A stretch of DNA of 64,000 nt from Dioscorea cayenensis subsp. rotundata (GCF_009730915.1 NC_052476.1:19263257-19327256); one strand, 5' to 3'. Shown: positions 23,097 to 33,801, numbered from the stretch's first letter. The notes: a model not told the origin generated them from the sequence alone. Program-made: numbers and translations.

Positions 23097-23342
23097 CTAA
23101 TTCAGAGAGCCATCCCGAACTGGAAGAGTATCATCCCGGCTGCCCTGCCCATCGTCCTTCTCCACACCATGCTCCTTCTTCATCTTGGTCACACTGCGAT
23201 CCACCACATCACGTGCGCACACGTTCACCACAAGCTTGCTGTCTTCAATCATTTCTTTAACAAATCTTAAATCTTCTACGTAGAGAACAAAGGTTGTCAG
23301 CTGGTTCTTCATTGCTGTTTTATTTTTCCATCTTCTTTTCAT
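23097..23342 (-). CDS. Unrecognised 81-codon frame inside CACTA
   Basis: Minus-strand open frame, charged and hydrophilic, with balanced, protein-like composition ('EDLRFVKEMIEDSKLVVNV', 'DRSVTKMKKEHG'). It is richer in G and C than the surrounding DNA, and may be another captured exon. I do not recognise the family and cannot place splice sites with confidence. Confidence 0.3.
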   Translation of the reverse strand: MKRRWKNKTAMKNQLTTFVLYVEDLRFVKEMIEDSKLVVNVCARDVVDRSVTKMKKEHGVEKDDGQGSRDDTLPVRDGSLN

Positions 23343-24603
23343 TATAATATTTGATGAGGCAAAGTAGTCTTACACTGATCTAAATCATGCAATGAAACTA
23401 TCTTGCTCAATCTTAATCAACTTTTCTTACTGAAACCTGTTCAGGTTGTCCTAGAAAATCTTCAAGATGCACATGGAAGAGAGGCATTTCTCCACTAGCT
23501 ACTGTAAGTTAATTAATTCCCAAGCCCTGAATACCAAATTAAGTCTCAAGTTCACACTATCATCAAACTCTTCTATTGCAAAATGAAATGCAATAATGAG
23601 ATGTCATAAATAGGTACGCTTGTTACCCAGCATCAGTTATCAGTTCTTGGAGATATGATAGATGTAAGTTGGATATGAATTTTTTCAAAGCCATGTACAA
23701 GTCCAACAGTGTTAGATAAACATAATCCTAAGCCATCTTAATTTTCTTCCTATCTATATCTATCACTTTCTTTTTGAAGAGACTACAGAACTACCTCTGT
23801 CTACATGAGTTTAGACTATTGCACCTATCTTATACTTTTAAGAGATATATATATATATATTTATGTATATATGAGTATGTTTGATGATAGATAATTAAGG
23901 GACGAAAGTAGCTTGTCTTAAAAGTCAATGTTGATATCACTATAGAATCATCCATGATTGTTTGCTTGAACCCTAATTTCAAGGTTGCAAAAAGTTTTTT
24001 CACACCTACAAAAAGACCACATCACTTTTGTTATATTAATTTTTTGTTCCAATTGTATATCTTCACTAGCATCATCCATTAAAACATTTTCATTCATATA
24101 TGAGTTTCTCATTTATGCATGGACAAGGTTTGCAATTGAATCTATTGACCAAAAGAATGGAAGTCCACCACCAAAGTGATTTCCAAGTGATCCAACCCAC
24201 ACACAATATGCAATCTTCTCATGCCAAAGTTGTGATACAAATGTGCATAGATAACCTGGCCTACTACTACAGGTGCTGAACACTCAGGTACTTTAAAAAA
24301 ATATATATATATTGTTTTTATATACTATATAGGCCTACAAAGTGGATGAGTGGTGTCTGGCCATGCAAATAAATTTCCTCACAAACTTTATGGCATTGGA
24401 TTTTTGTGTGGATGCTCATGAAAAGAAGGCAAAGGGCAACACCAGCAAGATGTTTGTGCCTTTTGGTAAAGGCCTTTGTTGACCCACAAAGTATGTTTTG
24501 GAAAAGCAGGAGAAAAAGAGTGATGGGAGTGTGGCCCTTATCTAGGGCACATTGTTTATTTATATGTAAACTCTATTTTTAAATTTTTTTTAATAATCTT
24601 TTA

Positions 24604-24634
<31 letters not shown>

Positions 24635-25069
24635 ATATTATATAAGATTTATATAATATTTAAAATAAATTTGTTTGCTTATATTTGTAATATTTATTGA
24701 ATTTGTAAATCCTTAACATGTTGGTAAAATTAAATAATTGATGTTGTTTGTGAGGATAAATAAATTGTAACATTAATTTATCCTCACAAACCTAGAGATT
24801 ATTTGTGCATAAGTATTATGTCATCTACATCATTCAAATATTATTGCTTAGTTAGTACTTAAATTGGTAATTGTTAGTGAATTTAAAAATCATTATCATG
24901 ATTGTATTTGTTGTATACTTATTATTTTGTGTTAAACATATATACTTAAATATTTCTTTTTTGTATGAATTGATGAGTTTATCTTATTTGTTGGTGTTCT
25001 AGGTTAAAAATTTATGTAGCAGGTTTTTTAAAAAAATTAGGGATAATTTTATTTTATTTTATTGACTTA
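23343..25069. other. CACTA interior without recognised genes
   Basis: AT-rich filler with a (TA)n run near 23850 and a (TTA)n run at 24607-24634. The segment 24330-24540 is less AT-rich and could be another captured fragment, but no protein was recognised in any frame. Confidence 0.4.
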
Positions 25070-25444
25070 AATGTTAGAAACGGATTAGAAACGGTTTTAT
25101 TTGTTTGAATATTGTTTTTTAATTTTAAAAAAACTTTAGGAACGGATTAAGAACAAAAATAAAACAGAAAATATTCCGTTTGGAATACGGTTCTATTTTT
25201 GTAACTTAGAACGGATTAGCAACACATCTTATTCCGTTTTAATTTTTCAAAAATTAGAAATATAATGCTTTTCGTTTCCAATCCGTTTCTAAATTTAGAA
25301 ATACAATATTTTTCCGTTTCTATTTAAATTAGAAACAAGGGTATTTAAAACAGATAAATTCCGTTTCTAATTCGTTGCTAATTCACGTTAGCAACGGATT
25401 AGAAACGGAAAATACTGTTTTTAAACAGTAATTTTCTTGTAGTG
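25070..25444 (-). repeat. CACTA right subterminal repeats and terminus
   Basis: Eight or more copies of 'gaaacggatt' / 'tccgtttctaa' in both orientations lead into 'ttaaacagtaattttcttg' and the CACTA terminus. They mirror the motif at the left end. Confidence 0.85.
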
Positions 25445-25447
25445 TGC
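25445..25447 (+). repeat. CACTA target duplication TGC, right
   Basis: 'tgc', identical to 19223-19225. Confidence 0.88.
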
Positions 25448-27573
25448 GACATGAGCATGTTCTGATGGCAAGATCTATAGAGTAGATGCACTAGTCAATC
25501 ACTTCATAACGATCATCGACACAACGACCAACACGAAGATTTCGGCTATCCTCCACAAGTATCTCCACCTTCGAATGTATGTCCGGGCACAAGTAGGTCT
25601 CCCATTTGTTCGCTTGCTCACAGCGGTTGCATAACATGCGCATCAACTTGAACCTGTACAGCATACAACACAAATTTCAGACAAGGTTAAGCGAAGACAT
25701 TGATAAACACACTTTATTAAACAGTATTATCATAAATTAAACAATGATGTAGATGGTTAAACGCAGAGAAATATATTTGAATATTTATAAACTATTTTAA
25801 AGGATAATACAAATTCTTAAGTGAAAATGAACATTCGAATACCTTATGGAGTCGACCATCTTCATTACCGGCAAATGCAGAGCTTCTTTGATCCAAGCAT
25901 TGAATGACTCCGCGACATTGGAATACATCTCACCCCAACGTTCGCCTTTAAACAGATAATTCGACCAATGTGCCATATTCGATTTATTAATCAACCAGTG
26001 ATGGGCTTTGGGTGATGTGGCCTGCAGTTCATTCACGGTATCATCGAAATCTTTAGCCGTGGATGCCCACACAATACGAAAGTATATAGACCAGCACTCC
26101 TCTCTCAATGCCTTCCCTAGTCTGATGTTGGTTTTCATGAAATTGGCCTCCAAGTGTCGAAGACAGTATGCATGTGGGAAAGAAGGGAAGACTCTCGCAA
26201 TAGCATTCACAAGGCCCTTGGACTTGTCCGAGACGAATGTAATTATCACATGATAATCTCCTTCCTCGTATAAAGCATCACCTAACTTGGATATGAACCA
26301 AGTCCAATTGCCATCTGTCTCATTGTCGACAATACCGAGGCGACGTGGAAGAAACCATTGTTTCCATCTTTGCCTGTAGCACCCAGTATAGTACCCCGAT
26401 ACTTTCCAAGGAGGTGGGTACCATCGACAAACAACAGCGGCCTGCAATCTTTCTTGAATCCGACAATACACGCTCTAAAAAAAAAGAATGCACGTTTAAA
26501 TCGCTCACCGTCTCTTTCCACAATCGTAATGTTGTCGGGGTTTGTCCCAACCACCTTATCCACGTACCAAAGCAACAAATCGTAGCTAGAGATGTCGCTG
26601 GCGTCGAGCACCACCCGGGCATGCTCTTTTCCCAACCAAGCCTGCTTATATGGAATGTGGACATCATGTTCCCGCAACATGTCCTTCTGAATGTCAATGG
26701 CTTTGTACAAAGGCCGGTCTTTGAGTTTCCGAATCACCTATGCGCTTACTCATTTTTTGAACGCTTTCGGGTGTGAGGCCGATCCCACTCCACCACTACA
26801 AGTGTGTGACGGGTTCATTGCCTTTATTCTGAAAGTATTTTTATTATATTCTTTTGATGCATGAAGGCGCCATTGACAACCAACGGCAACGCATTCCACA
26901 GTCACCCGGTGTTTCTCGTTCTTTATGAATTTGAAGTCAAAATTCCGTTTCATTGCAAAATTTTGAAGTGCGTCCCTGAAATGTTAAACGCCTTCAAAAC
27001 GTTGTCCGATATCCAATGACAACACTTCAGAATGATTTGACGAGGAAGGAAGGTATCCCACACCGTCAGGTTCGCCATGGGGTTGACCGGGAGCGCTCGT
27101 AGAATCTGAATTCCTGCCAACACTTCAGTTTAAATGAAACCATCCATAAGTTAAACAGAGACATAACGTGCTTAAATGATAAGATCATAATTTAAACGTT
27201 AAGTCAAAGAGTTACACGATGAAGATAAAATTTAATTGCAATCAGAATATATTTAAACAGAGCCCGTTAAACTTAAACCATAATAAACTTATACAACTAG
27301 ATAAACATAAAAGAGAATAATCTTACAATGAGAAAAACTCGTTTCCAGTAGGATTCGACAATGCCACATCGTCTTTCTCCACAACAAGATCGACTATAGA
27401 GCATTTAAAGATTGAGTGAACGTAACACATCCGCTGGAAGTCGACATCGTTTTCTATTGGACAAGCCGTTTTATACCCATCGGGTGTGATAAATTTTACC
27501 CTCACACGGGAAACATCGAGACCCCATCGCTCACAAATCTCAGCTAACACCGACCCCCAAGAAGTCAGCGCCA
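25448..27573 (-). pseudogene. Kaonashi-like MULE transposase, 5' part
   Basis: Minus-strand gene. The first exon (27573-27327, donor gtaag) encodes a PB1-like start ('RVRVKFITPDGYKT', 'IENDVDFQRMC'). After an intron ending near 27117, the next exon holds the MuDR-type DNA-binding segment with Cys/His residues ('VECVAVGCQWRLHA', 'NPSHTC'). The MULE DDE domain follows: Asp in 'LFVDGTHLLGKY', Asp in 'FVSDKSKGL', Glu in 'NVAESFNAW'. Another intron lies near 25850-25680, then a Cys-rich stretch ends in 'TCSC' at the CACTA border. Damage includes stops near 26985, 26752 and 26740, a one-base deletion near 26340 inside the DDE domain, and the CACTA insertion that cuts the SWIM finger. It is therefore inactive, though the catalytic residues are readable. 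Confidence 0.87.
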
Positions 27574-27854
27574 TGAACATTAGCACTCTTCTCTCCCCGT
27601 TGTATCTAGCAATACCACAAAAACTATCTATAATATAACTACTGAACTCGAATCAAACAAACTAAATGAGAAGAAGAAGAAGAAGAAGTAGATGATGTAA
27701 AGAGCCTTCTAAAATGTGTTTCACAAAAAAGTACACAACTGTATGCATAAAGTCAGACATGATGTGATTGGGCGGTATTTTTCCCACCATTTTAAAAGGC
27801 AAAAAATTATTTCATTACATGGACCCACTTGAAGTGACCGACAAGGATTAATCC

Positions 27855-28900
27855 CTAGAGACAATCATTACTGGCTCCTTGGCTCGTAATTCTTCTTCGT
27901 TTTCCACCATTGTCACTTTCCACCATTGCCGCTTTCAACCATTGTCTCGAACTTTTTTTTCGCTTGTAAGGACGATGTTGCAGTGTGAAGTCCTTGCAAG
28001 CGACCGGTCGACTACAAGCGAGAAGCGGCGCGAAGTAAGCAAGTGACGGTAGAAGCCAACCTGTCATCACTCAAAGGAAAGTACTCCACTTATCATGATT
28101 CTCTCTGTTTAAATATCAATCTTTAATGTTTAACAAATATGATATAGTGTTTAACATATTGGTTCAATTTTTAAAATCATTTTATATAGTTTAAACAAAT
28201 ATGTAAACCGTTTAAATATTATCATTTCACTATTTAACAATATATGTTATTGTTTAAATTGAATGCTTTTACTGACATTGTGTTCACTAACAGAGCCTCC
28301 ATGAAGAGAATACATGAGCAGCTTGCTTGTTCACTGTTTAAAATAATTCTTAACTGTCGATTAAACCAATATGTAAACCGTTTAAATATTTTGATTTAAC
28401 TGTTTTAAAATATATGTAATTGTTTAAATTAAATGCTTTCTGGGACATCGTGTTGAAGATGGATATTTTTCCAAAACATTGTGTTACAGCCATTCCATCA
28501 ATCCTCTTGGGTACCTCATGGGTCTCTGTTTAAATGTCAACTTTTTTACATTTAAACAATTATATATATTCTTTAAACTATCGGTTCACTGTTTAAATAA
28601 TTTGTATATCGTTTAAACACATTTATTTTTTTGTTTAAACCGTTGTCACTATTTACACATATTTATTTTTTGTTTAAACACCATTGTCACGGTTTAAGTA
28701 GTAAGGCGATTTTGTTTAACATTTTGTTTGTTTACAATGTCGTTTTTTGTTTCTAAAAATGTTTAAATATCAAAGGTTAACACTCAAATAAGTTTGTTTC
28801 ATTTATAATATTTAAACATTAACAATGGCCTCTGATTAAATATCAAAAGTTCACACTCAGATATGTTTGCTTCATTTCAAATAAAATATTTACAACATTT
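27855..28900. repeat. MULE interior: unassigned segment and GTTTAA-rich spacer
   Basis: 27855-28080 contains a 71-codon minus-strand frame of unknown nature. The plus-strand phrase 'gtcatcactcaaaggaaa' near 28063 resembles the end of exon 1 of the Ulp1 gene near 16118. From 28080 to 28870 'gtttaaa' motifs recur densely. This suggests a deleted second copy of the Ulp1-side sequence. Confidence 0.45.
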
Positions 28901-30229
28901 ACAACTTCCACAACATTTACAATGTCTTCACGGACAACGGACACTTGCGAGTCTATCCTAGTTCATCTATTAAGATTTTGGCTTTCCTCAACAAGTATCT
29001 GTACCTTCGAATGCTCACGGCGGTTGCATAACATGCGCATCAACTTGAACATGTACAACGTAGAACACGAATAATTAAAAAAGGCAATTAAACAGTTAAA
29101 TGAAGACAATAATATTTGCACACTAAGGAACTTTTTTTAAACACTGAGAAAAATTCTCAAGTGATAAATATCAATTTCATTTTAAAGTATGTGTCGTGGT
29201 CACCCTCTCCGGAGAATCCTCCGCAATCAAGCAATGCGTGAAAACTTTCTTGTCCTGATCAAGTCAAAATGCCCGCTTAATTGCTTGCCCATCATCATTC
29301 GCATTGAAGCAATTAGGCGGGCTTTCTGATTTGAACAGGAAAAAAAAGTTTAACTTGGTGCGTGATCGATTCTCCAGAAGAGGATGATCATGACAAATCC
29401 TTTAAACGAATATCCTGGACACATGAAGATGAAACTCATCCGAGAAGAAGCAGAGGAAGAGAAGGAGGGGGTGTTCAGGGGAAGCGGTCTTCCTTCTCAT
29501 TTATGGTGTGAAGTCCGTAAGCCAGTTGACGCTTCATATTCGAGAAAAAAAATGGAAACGCACGGGAGACCGAGCTTTTCTCATTAACGAGATAGAATTT
29601 AATGCCGTCATTAATTCTTGTGCACGGGATACCATAAATTTGCCATTGGCCGCCTGGTAATGCCACAGCGTCTGTCTCGACAAGATCGATAATGGCACAT
29701 TCGCTGGAAGTCAACCTCGTTTTCTATTGGACAAACCATTTTATATCTATCGGGTGTGATAAACTTCACCCTGACATGGGGAACATCAAGACCCAATCGC
29801 TCACGTATCTCAGCTAAGCTAACACCAATTCCCAAGGAGTCAGCGCCGTGAACAATAACCCTCGAATCAAAGAAATTCTAACCTTATCAAGAAACCGGCA
29901 GAATTTAAATATAACAAACCAAATGAGGAGAATAAGAAAAAAAAAAGAAGAAGAAGATGTGATGAGCCTTCTAAACTTTGTTTGACAAAAGGCACCAAAA
30001 AAACCAGCGAAATTGTATATATAAATATTGGACATGACGTGAGTGGCCTTTTTTTCCAGCCATTTTCAAGGGAAAAAATGAAATTTCATAACATGGTCGC
30101 ATTTCAAGTGAACGGTAGGGGGTAAAAGGGAACTTAAACAATAACGGAAGGGTTGTTCGGGGTTTGCCAAAATTGGAGGGGCTGTTTGGGAATTTTTAAA
30201 ATTCACGAGGGGTAAACAATAATTTTTCC
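28900..30229 (-). pseudogene. Internally deleted second transposase copy (PB1-like fused to SWIM)
   Basis: The minus strand from about 29860 repeats the PB1-like first exon ('VRVKFITPDRYKM', 'IENEVDFQRMC'). It then jumps straight to a SWIM remnant ('WQIYGIPC') near 29650, in the frame of 29475-29714. The whole DNA-binding and DDE region is missing. Around 28970-29060 a short piece matches the Cys-rich exon at 25540-25680. The terminal 300 bp parallels 27560-27840. It is a deletion derivative sitting head-to-tail with the main copy inside the same flanking duplication. No activity is possible. Confidence 0.72.
29203..29383. repeat. Long imperfect hairpin (~80-nt arms, 18-nt loop)
   Basis: The left arm 29203-29287 and right arm 29306-29383 are reverse complements with scattered mismatches; 'gcccgcttaattgctt' pairs with 'gaagcaattaggcgggc'. 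The loop is 29288-29305. It sits inside the deleted MULE copy and has no counterpart in the main transposase copy. A foldback MITE or a small-RNA precursor are both possible. Confidence 0.75.
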
Positions 30230-30238
30230 TTATATAAA
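30230..30238 (+). repeat. Kaonashi-like MULE target duplication, right
   Basis: 'ttatataaa', identical to 14635-14643, directly after '...aataatttttcc'. Confidence 0.65.
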
Positions 30239-31260
30239 TTACTAAAAAAGTTTTCCAATTTTTAATGTTATTTTAATAATTATTATTTAACTTAGGCATG
30301 AGTAATAGTAAGAACCGAAGTATACATTAAAAAACTTTCATTTTTCACTTTAAATATTTAGATATTAAACAGTATTTAATGAAATGAATTAGTTCAAAAT
30401 TTAAAAAAAATCACTAATTAAAGGAAATTGGGACCTGGACAAGCAAGCAAATTTTTATAAAAAAACTTTAAAAAAAACAAGGCATAATCTAGTAGTTTCT
30501 TATCTTACTTTTGTTAGAGAGATCTCGAGTTCGAAACCTCTCAACCATAATGCAAAAAATAAAAATAAAAAAGTGATTGTCGTTAATTTGTCAAAAAAAA
30601 AAATTTGATTTAATATGCACATGTTTTAATATGTGTAATATAAAATTAAAACTGTAGAAATATAAAATGTTTCCATGATGGACACGAAACACAAATTTAA
30701 ATTATATGAATTTTACACTTAGAGGAGATTTTATATTATAGATAAAAATATATATAAAGAAATTAAAAATAAACTTATAGTATATTTTATTATATTTGCT
30801 ATACAATAAAGCTAATGTTTTATTATATATAAGCAGATAAACTCTCCTCCAATATTTTATATTTAAGCTAGATAAACTCTCCTCCAATATATTATAATAT
30901 AGCTATATATATACAAAGAAAAAGAAACCTTTCTTAAATATTTTTCTTTGGAACTTAGACTTGTTCAAATATTCTTGATTTGAAAGGTGCATATATCGGT
31001 GCATCTTGATATTGACTTATCCATCTTTCTGTACCTAAATCATTAACAATAAGCAACTTCCTTTAACCTCTCTCCATCAGCTTTTATTTTTTTTATTTTT
31101 TTATTTTTTTGTGTGTCTTTATGTTTCAACTTACAAGTCATTTTAAAAACTCAAACGATAATTTATTTCTTAATTCAATGAATGTGTGTAAATTTAATTT
31201 GCTCACCAAAACTAGATTAAGAACAAAACCAAGGGAAAAAAATTAAGAAGACAAACCAAA
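30239..31260. other. AT-rich intergenic DNA with a SINE-like fragment
   Basis: No gene. At about 30478-30570 'ggcataatctagtag' is followed 45 bp later by 'gagttcgaaacctc', resembling the A and B boxes of a tRNA-derived SINE, then an A-rich tail. The rest is low-complexity AT. The ORF at 30702-30887 is Tyr/Ile/Lys-rich and considered chance. Confidence 0.35.
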
Positions 31261-31261
31261 T

Positions 31262-31378
31262 GCCTCCTCAAAAGTCAAAGATAAGAAACTTCTAACCACC
31301 TAACCATTGCCACATGCATATATATAAATATATTATATATTCATATATATATATATGGCAAGCTTGTTACTTAGTACT
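31262..31378 (-). promoter_or_regulatory. Relic resembling SAUR upstream DNA
   Basis: 'aagaaacttctaaccaccta' (31284-31303) and the following 'gcacatgcata...aagcttg'-type sequence match, inverted, the region 39425-39480 upstream of the minus-strand SAUR gene. No SAUR coding sequence adjoins it. It is probably a leftover from a local duplication. Confidence 0.45.
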
Positions 31379-31413
31379 TTATATATATATATATATAGTA
31401 CTAAGTAACAAGC
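31362..31413. repeat. Perfect 17-bp inverted repeat with (TA)n loop
   Basis: 'gcttgttacttagtact' and its exact reverse complement flank an 18-bp TA-rich spacer. Confidence 0.85.
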
Positions 31414-31448
31414 ATCAAAATTGGAAAATGCTCTTATATATATAATTG

Positions 31449-31498
<50 letters not shown>

Positions 31499-31532
31499 AT
31501 TATATATATAAGAGCATTTTCCAATTTTGATG
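31413..31532. repeat. ~44-bp inverted repeat with (TA)n core
   Basis: 'catcaaaattggaaaatgct' at 31413 is mirrored by 'gcattttccaattttgatg' ending at 31532. The arms continue through 'cttatatatataattgatat' into a (TA)n core. A further direct copy of the right arm at about 31574-31612 marks the start of the GLP-A duplication unit. Confidence 0.82.
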
Positions 31533-31573
31533 TATTTATGCTATATATATATATATATATATCAAATATATGT

Positions 31574-32466
31574 ATAAGAGCATTTTCCAATTTTGATGTA
31601 TTTATGCTAAGCTGCTAGAATTAATTATTTTATGTCTTAAGTGGGTTAATTGTTTATTCATGGTTCATGATCTTAAATTATAACAATATGTTTCCTTTTC
31701 ATGGATTTAGTATTAGCCAGCATTCTTGATGCATACTCATATAGTCTGGTGTGGAGCAGTAGTCTTTTGTTTAACTTTTTGAATTAGCCTCCATGAAATA
31801 TGATAATAAATGTTAGTGATATTTTGTGGTACATATAAAATCATTTTTTGGATAGATATTAGACATTACTTGATTTCAAAATAAGCTTAGTTAACTCAAC
31901 TTCAACTTAATTACACTCATAATAAATGGAGTTAAAAATCTATTTGAAAATCCTAATCTACATCAATAATTTTCCATAAATTATTTTTTAAAATATTATA
32001 TACATTTTTTCCACTCTATCTTGAATTTTCAATTTCACATATTCCCCGATATATATATACACACGGCACATACACTATATTTGACCAATAAGTTATATTT
32101 GATAAATGACATTACATACAATTTCCACATTATCATAATCTTTTCTCAATTTATGTTTGGTTTAATTTCTATTAAGATATAAAATTTTATAAATTATAAT
32201 GATAGTATCATAACTAAATTGCAAGAGTGCAAAAATATCATACCAACAACCAACGGGCATAATCAAGTGAATTTATCAAGATGAATATATTTATTACATA
32301 TATCTTTAATTAATGTACATAGACACGAGTAAACAAATATTATTTTACATGTTGACTATAAATCTGTTTGGTTAGGTGCATGTTAAAATTTAACCTCCAT
32401 ACACATAAAAATAAGTTTCAATATAAAACATGAACAACCATTGGATTCCTTAAATTGAGGAGATTC

Positions 32467-32516
<50 letters not shown>

Positions 32517-32893
32517 AAAACCTGTATGCCATTATTTTATGCTCACATGATCTTCTATTACTTTATGCATGGATTATATTGCTTTTTCTAACTAATATGA
32601 CTTTCAATGAAGGTAAATCAGAACTTCATCTAAAACAAATTAATTAAGCACATTTACACAAACGTACTGAAAGCTTATAATTAATAGATAATTATATCAA
32701 CTGATCATCAAACAAAGAACAACTTGCAAAACATATATGCATGCTCACAAAAAGCATGCAACACGTCTGCTTATTTGCAACACAACATAGATTAGTATGT
32801 ATACATGCATACATACATATATATATATATATATTTGTAGCCAGCCAAGGCTATAAGGTATTAATTGGCAAACCAAGGCTCAGCTAGAGTATT
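31574..32893 (-). repeat. GLP-A duplication unit, copy 2: 3' flank of GLP-A2
   Basis: Matches 5435-5639 plus 10972-11700. Near 31768 'gcagtagtcttttgtttaac' is the uninterrupted version of the MULE target. It holds (TA)n at 32470-32515 and the conserved 3'-UTR block at 32700-32790. No other gene seen. Confidence 0.85.
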
Positions 32894-33712
32894 TTAATTA
32901 ACTCCAAAGACATTATTAGTAGTTATGTTCGTAGCAGCAGGATTAGGCCAAGTCTTAGCTTGAAGTTCGTCAATAGTTTCCTTACTCAATTGGAATGCTT
33001 TGGCAAGAAGATAATCATTAATTGGAGGTGTTGCTCCAAATAGATTATTAGCATCTATGATGGTACCAGGATTTTGGCTGTTGAATGCTACCAATGCAGT
33101 TGCATTTGATTTGCCATAATTCATATTGAAGTGTGTAAGGCTTTGAGGGAAAACAAAAACATCACCGGCGGATAAAACCTTCGAGTAGAGTGTATCATTG
33201 GGACTAGAAGAGACAAAACCAGCGTAAATAGTGCCTTCAAGAACAACAATGACTTCGGTAGCACGAGGATGAGTATGAGGAGGGTTAACTCCTCCAGGAG
33301 CATAGTCAATGCGAACCAAGGTAAGACCAAGAGTATTCAATCCTGGGACTTGAAATACTGATGCTGTAGATATATTAACGCCAAGAGGATTCATTGTATT
33401 AGCACGGTTGTTGAGGCCCGAGACAAAGAAATCCTCAGCTGTGACTGTTGTAGGGTTTTTGCACGCAAATCCATTCACAAACACTGCATTGCATGCATGG
33501 TTGTGTTTGTTAGTATATACACCAAGAAGAGAATATATCAACTTTAATTAATGATGCATATTGAAAAATATGGTAAAATATGAGTAAGTAATAATGCCTT
33601 GAGAAGTAAAATCAGCAACACAAAAGTCTTGTAGAGGACTTGGATCAAAAGCAAAGCAAAGAGATGAAGTTATTGCGAAGAATGCAAGAAAGATGAATTT
33701 TGAAGAGGCCAT
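32894..33712 (-). CDS. Germin-like protein GLP-A2 (intact)
   Basis: CDS joins 33712-33598 and 33483-32894, giving 234 residues. It opens with a signal peptide ('[20 protein letters not shown]') and the family start '[12 protein letters not shown]'. Germin box 1 is '[10 protein letters not shown]' (His, His, Glu) and box 2 is '[16 protein letters not shown]' with the fourth Mn ligand His, so the cupin core is complete. The expected product is a secreted, wall-associated hexamer; some relatives are superoxide dismutases or oxalate oxidases, and which applies here cannot be read. The C-terminus extends about 15 residues beyond the other members ('PAATNITTNNVFGVN'), with potential N-glycosylation. 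The intron must start with GC: the ATG frame has no usable GT before a stop, and AAG|GC...CAG restores the family reading. A TATA box lies 80 bp upstream. Confidence 0.93.
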
Positions 33713-33792
33713 TCTTCACAACTCTTGTTTGAATGATCAGTGAAGAGATGATGATGAGTAGTGGGATGGAGGATTTGGGATGGTGTTTATGG

Positions 33793-33801
33793 GTTTATAT
33801 A
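33793..33801 (-). promoter_or_regulatory. TATA box of GLP-A2
   Basis: Minus strand 'tatataaac', about 80 bp before the ATG and conserved in position with the other members. Confidence 0.65.

Larger units (their letters stand above)
19226..25444 (+). mobile_element. CACTA (En/Spm-type) element carrying host gene fragments
   Basis: A 6,219-bp element beginning CACTACAAGAAAGTTAC and ending with the reverse complement of CACTACAAGAAAATTAC. Imperfect inverted termini of about 30 bp, subterminal repeats at both ends built on 'ccgtttctaatccgtttct', and a 3-bp TGC target duplication complete the diagnosis. No transposase gene was found, so it is non-autonomous. The interior holds exon-sized pieces of at least three unrelated host genes with introns, in both orientations. 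It sits inside the SWIM-finger codons of the Kaonashi-like MULE transposase. Confidence 0.95.
14644..30229 (+). mobile_element. Kaonashi-like (non-TIR, Ulp1-bearing) MULE with nested CACTA
   Basis: A composite of 15.6 kb, about 9.4 kb after removing the CACTA insertion. It carries two convergent broken genes: on the plus strand a DUF1985/plant-mobile-domain plus Ulp1-type protease gene, and on the minus strand a mudrA-type transposase with PB1-like, MULE, SWIM and zinc-knuckle parts. The ends lack long inverted repeats; only a weak similarity ('ggaaa...acccc') is visible. This gene content and lack of TIRs are those of Kaonashi (Ulp1-carrying) MULEs. The right part (about 28900-30229) duplicates the element's transposase end in deleted form. 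A 9-bp direct repeat flanks the whole. Confidence 0.78.

Noticed and set aside
30478-30570. tRNA gene
   Set aside because: B-box-like sequence is present, but no cloverleaf with anticodon and acceptor stems could be drawn; a SINE remnant fits better.
31333-31618. Tyr/Ile-repeat frames
   Set aside because: They are translations of (TA)n microsatellite and inverted repeats.
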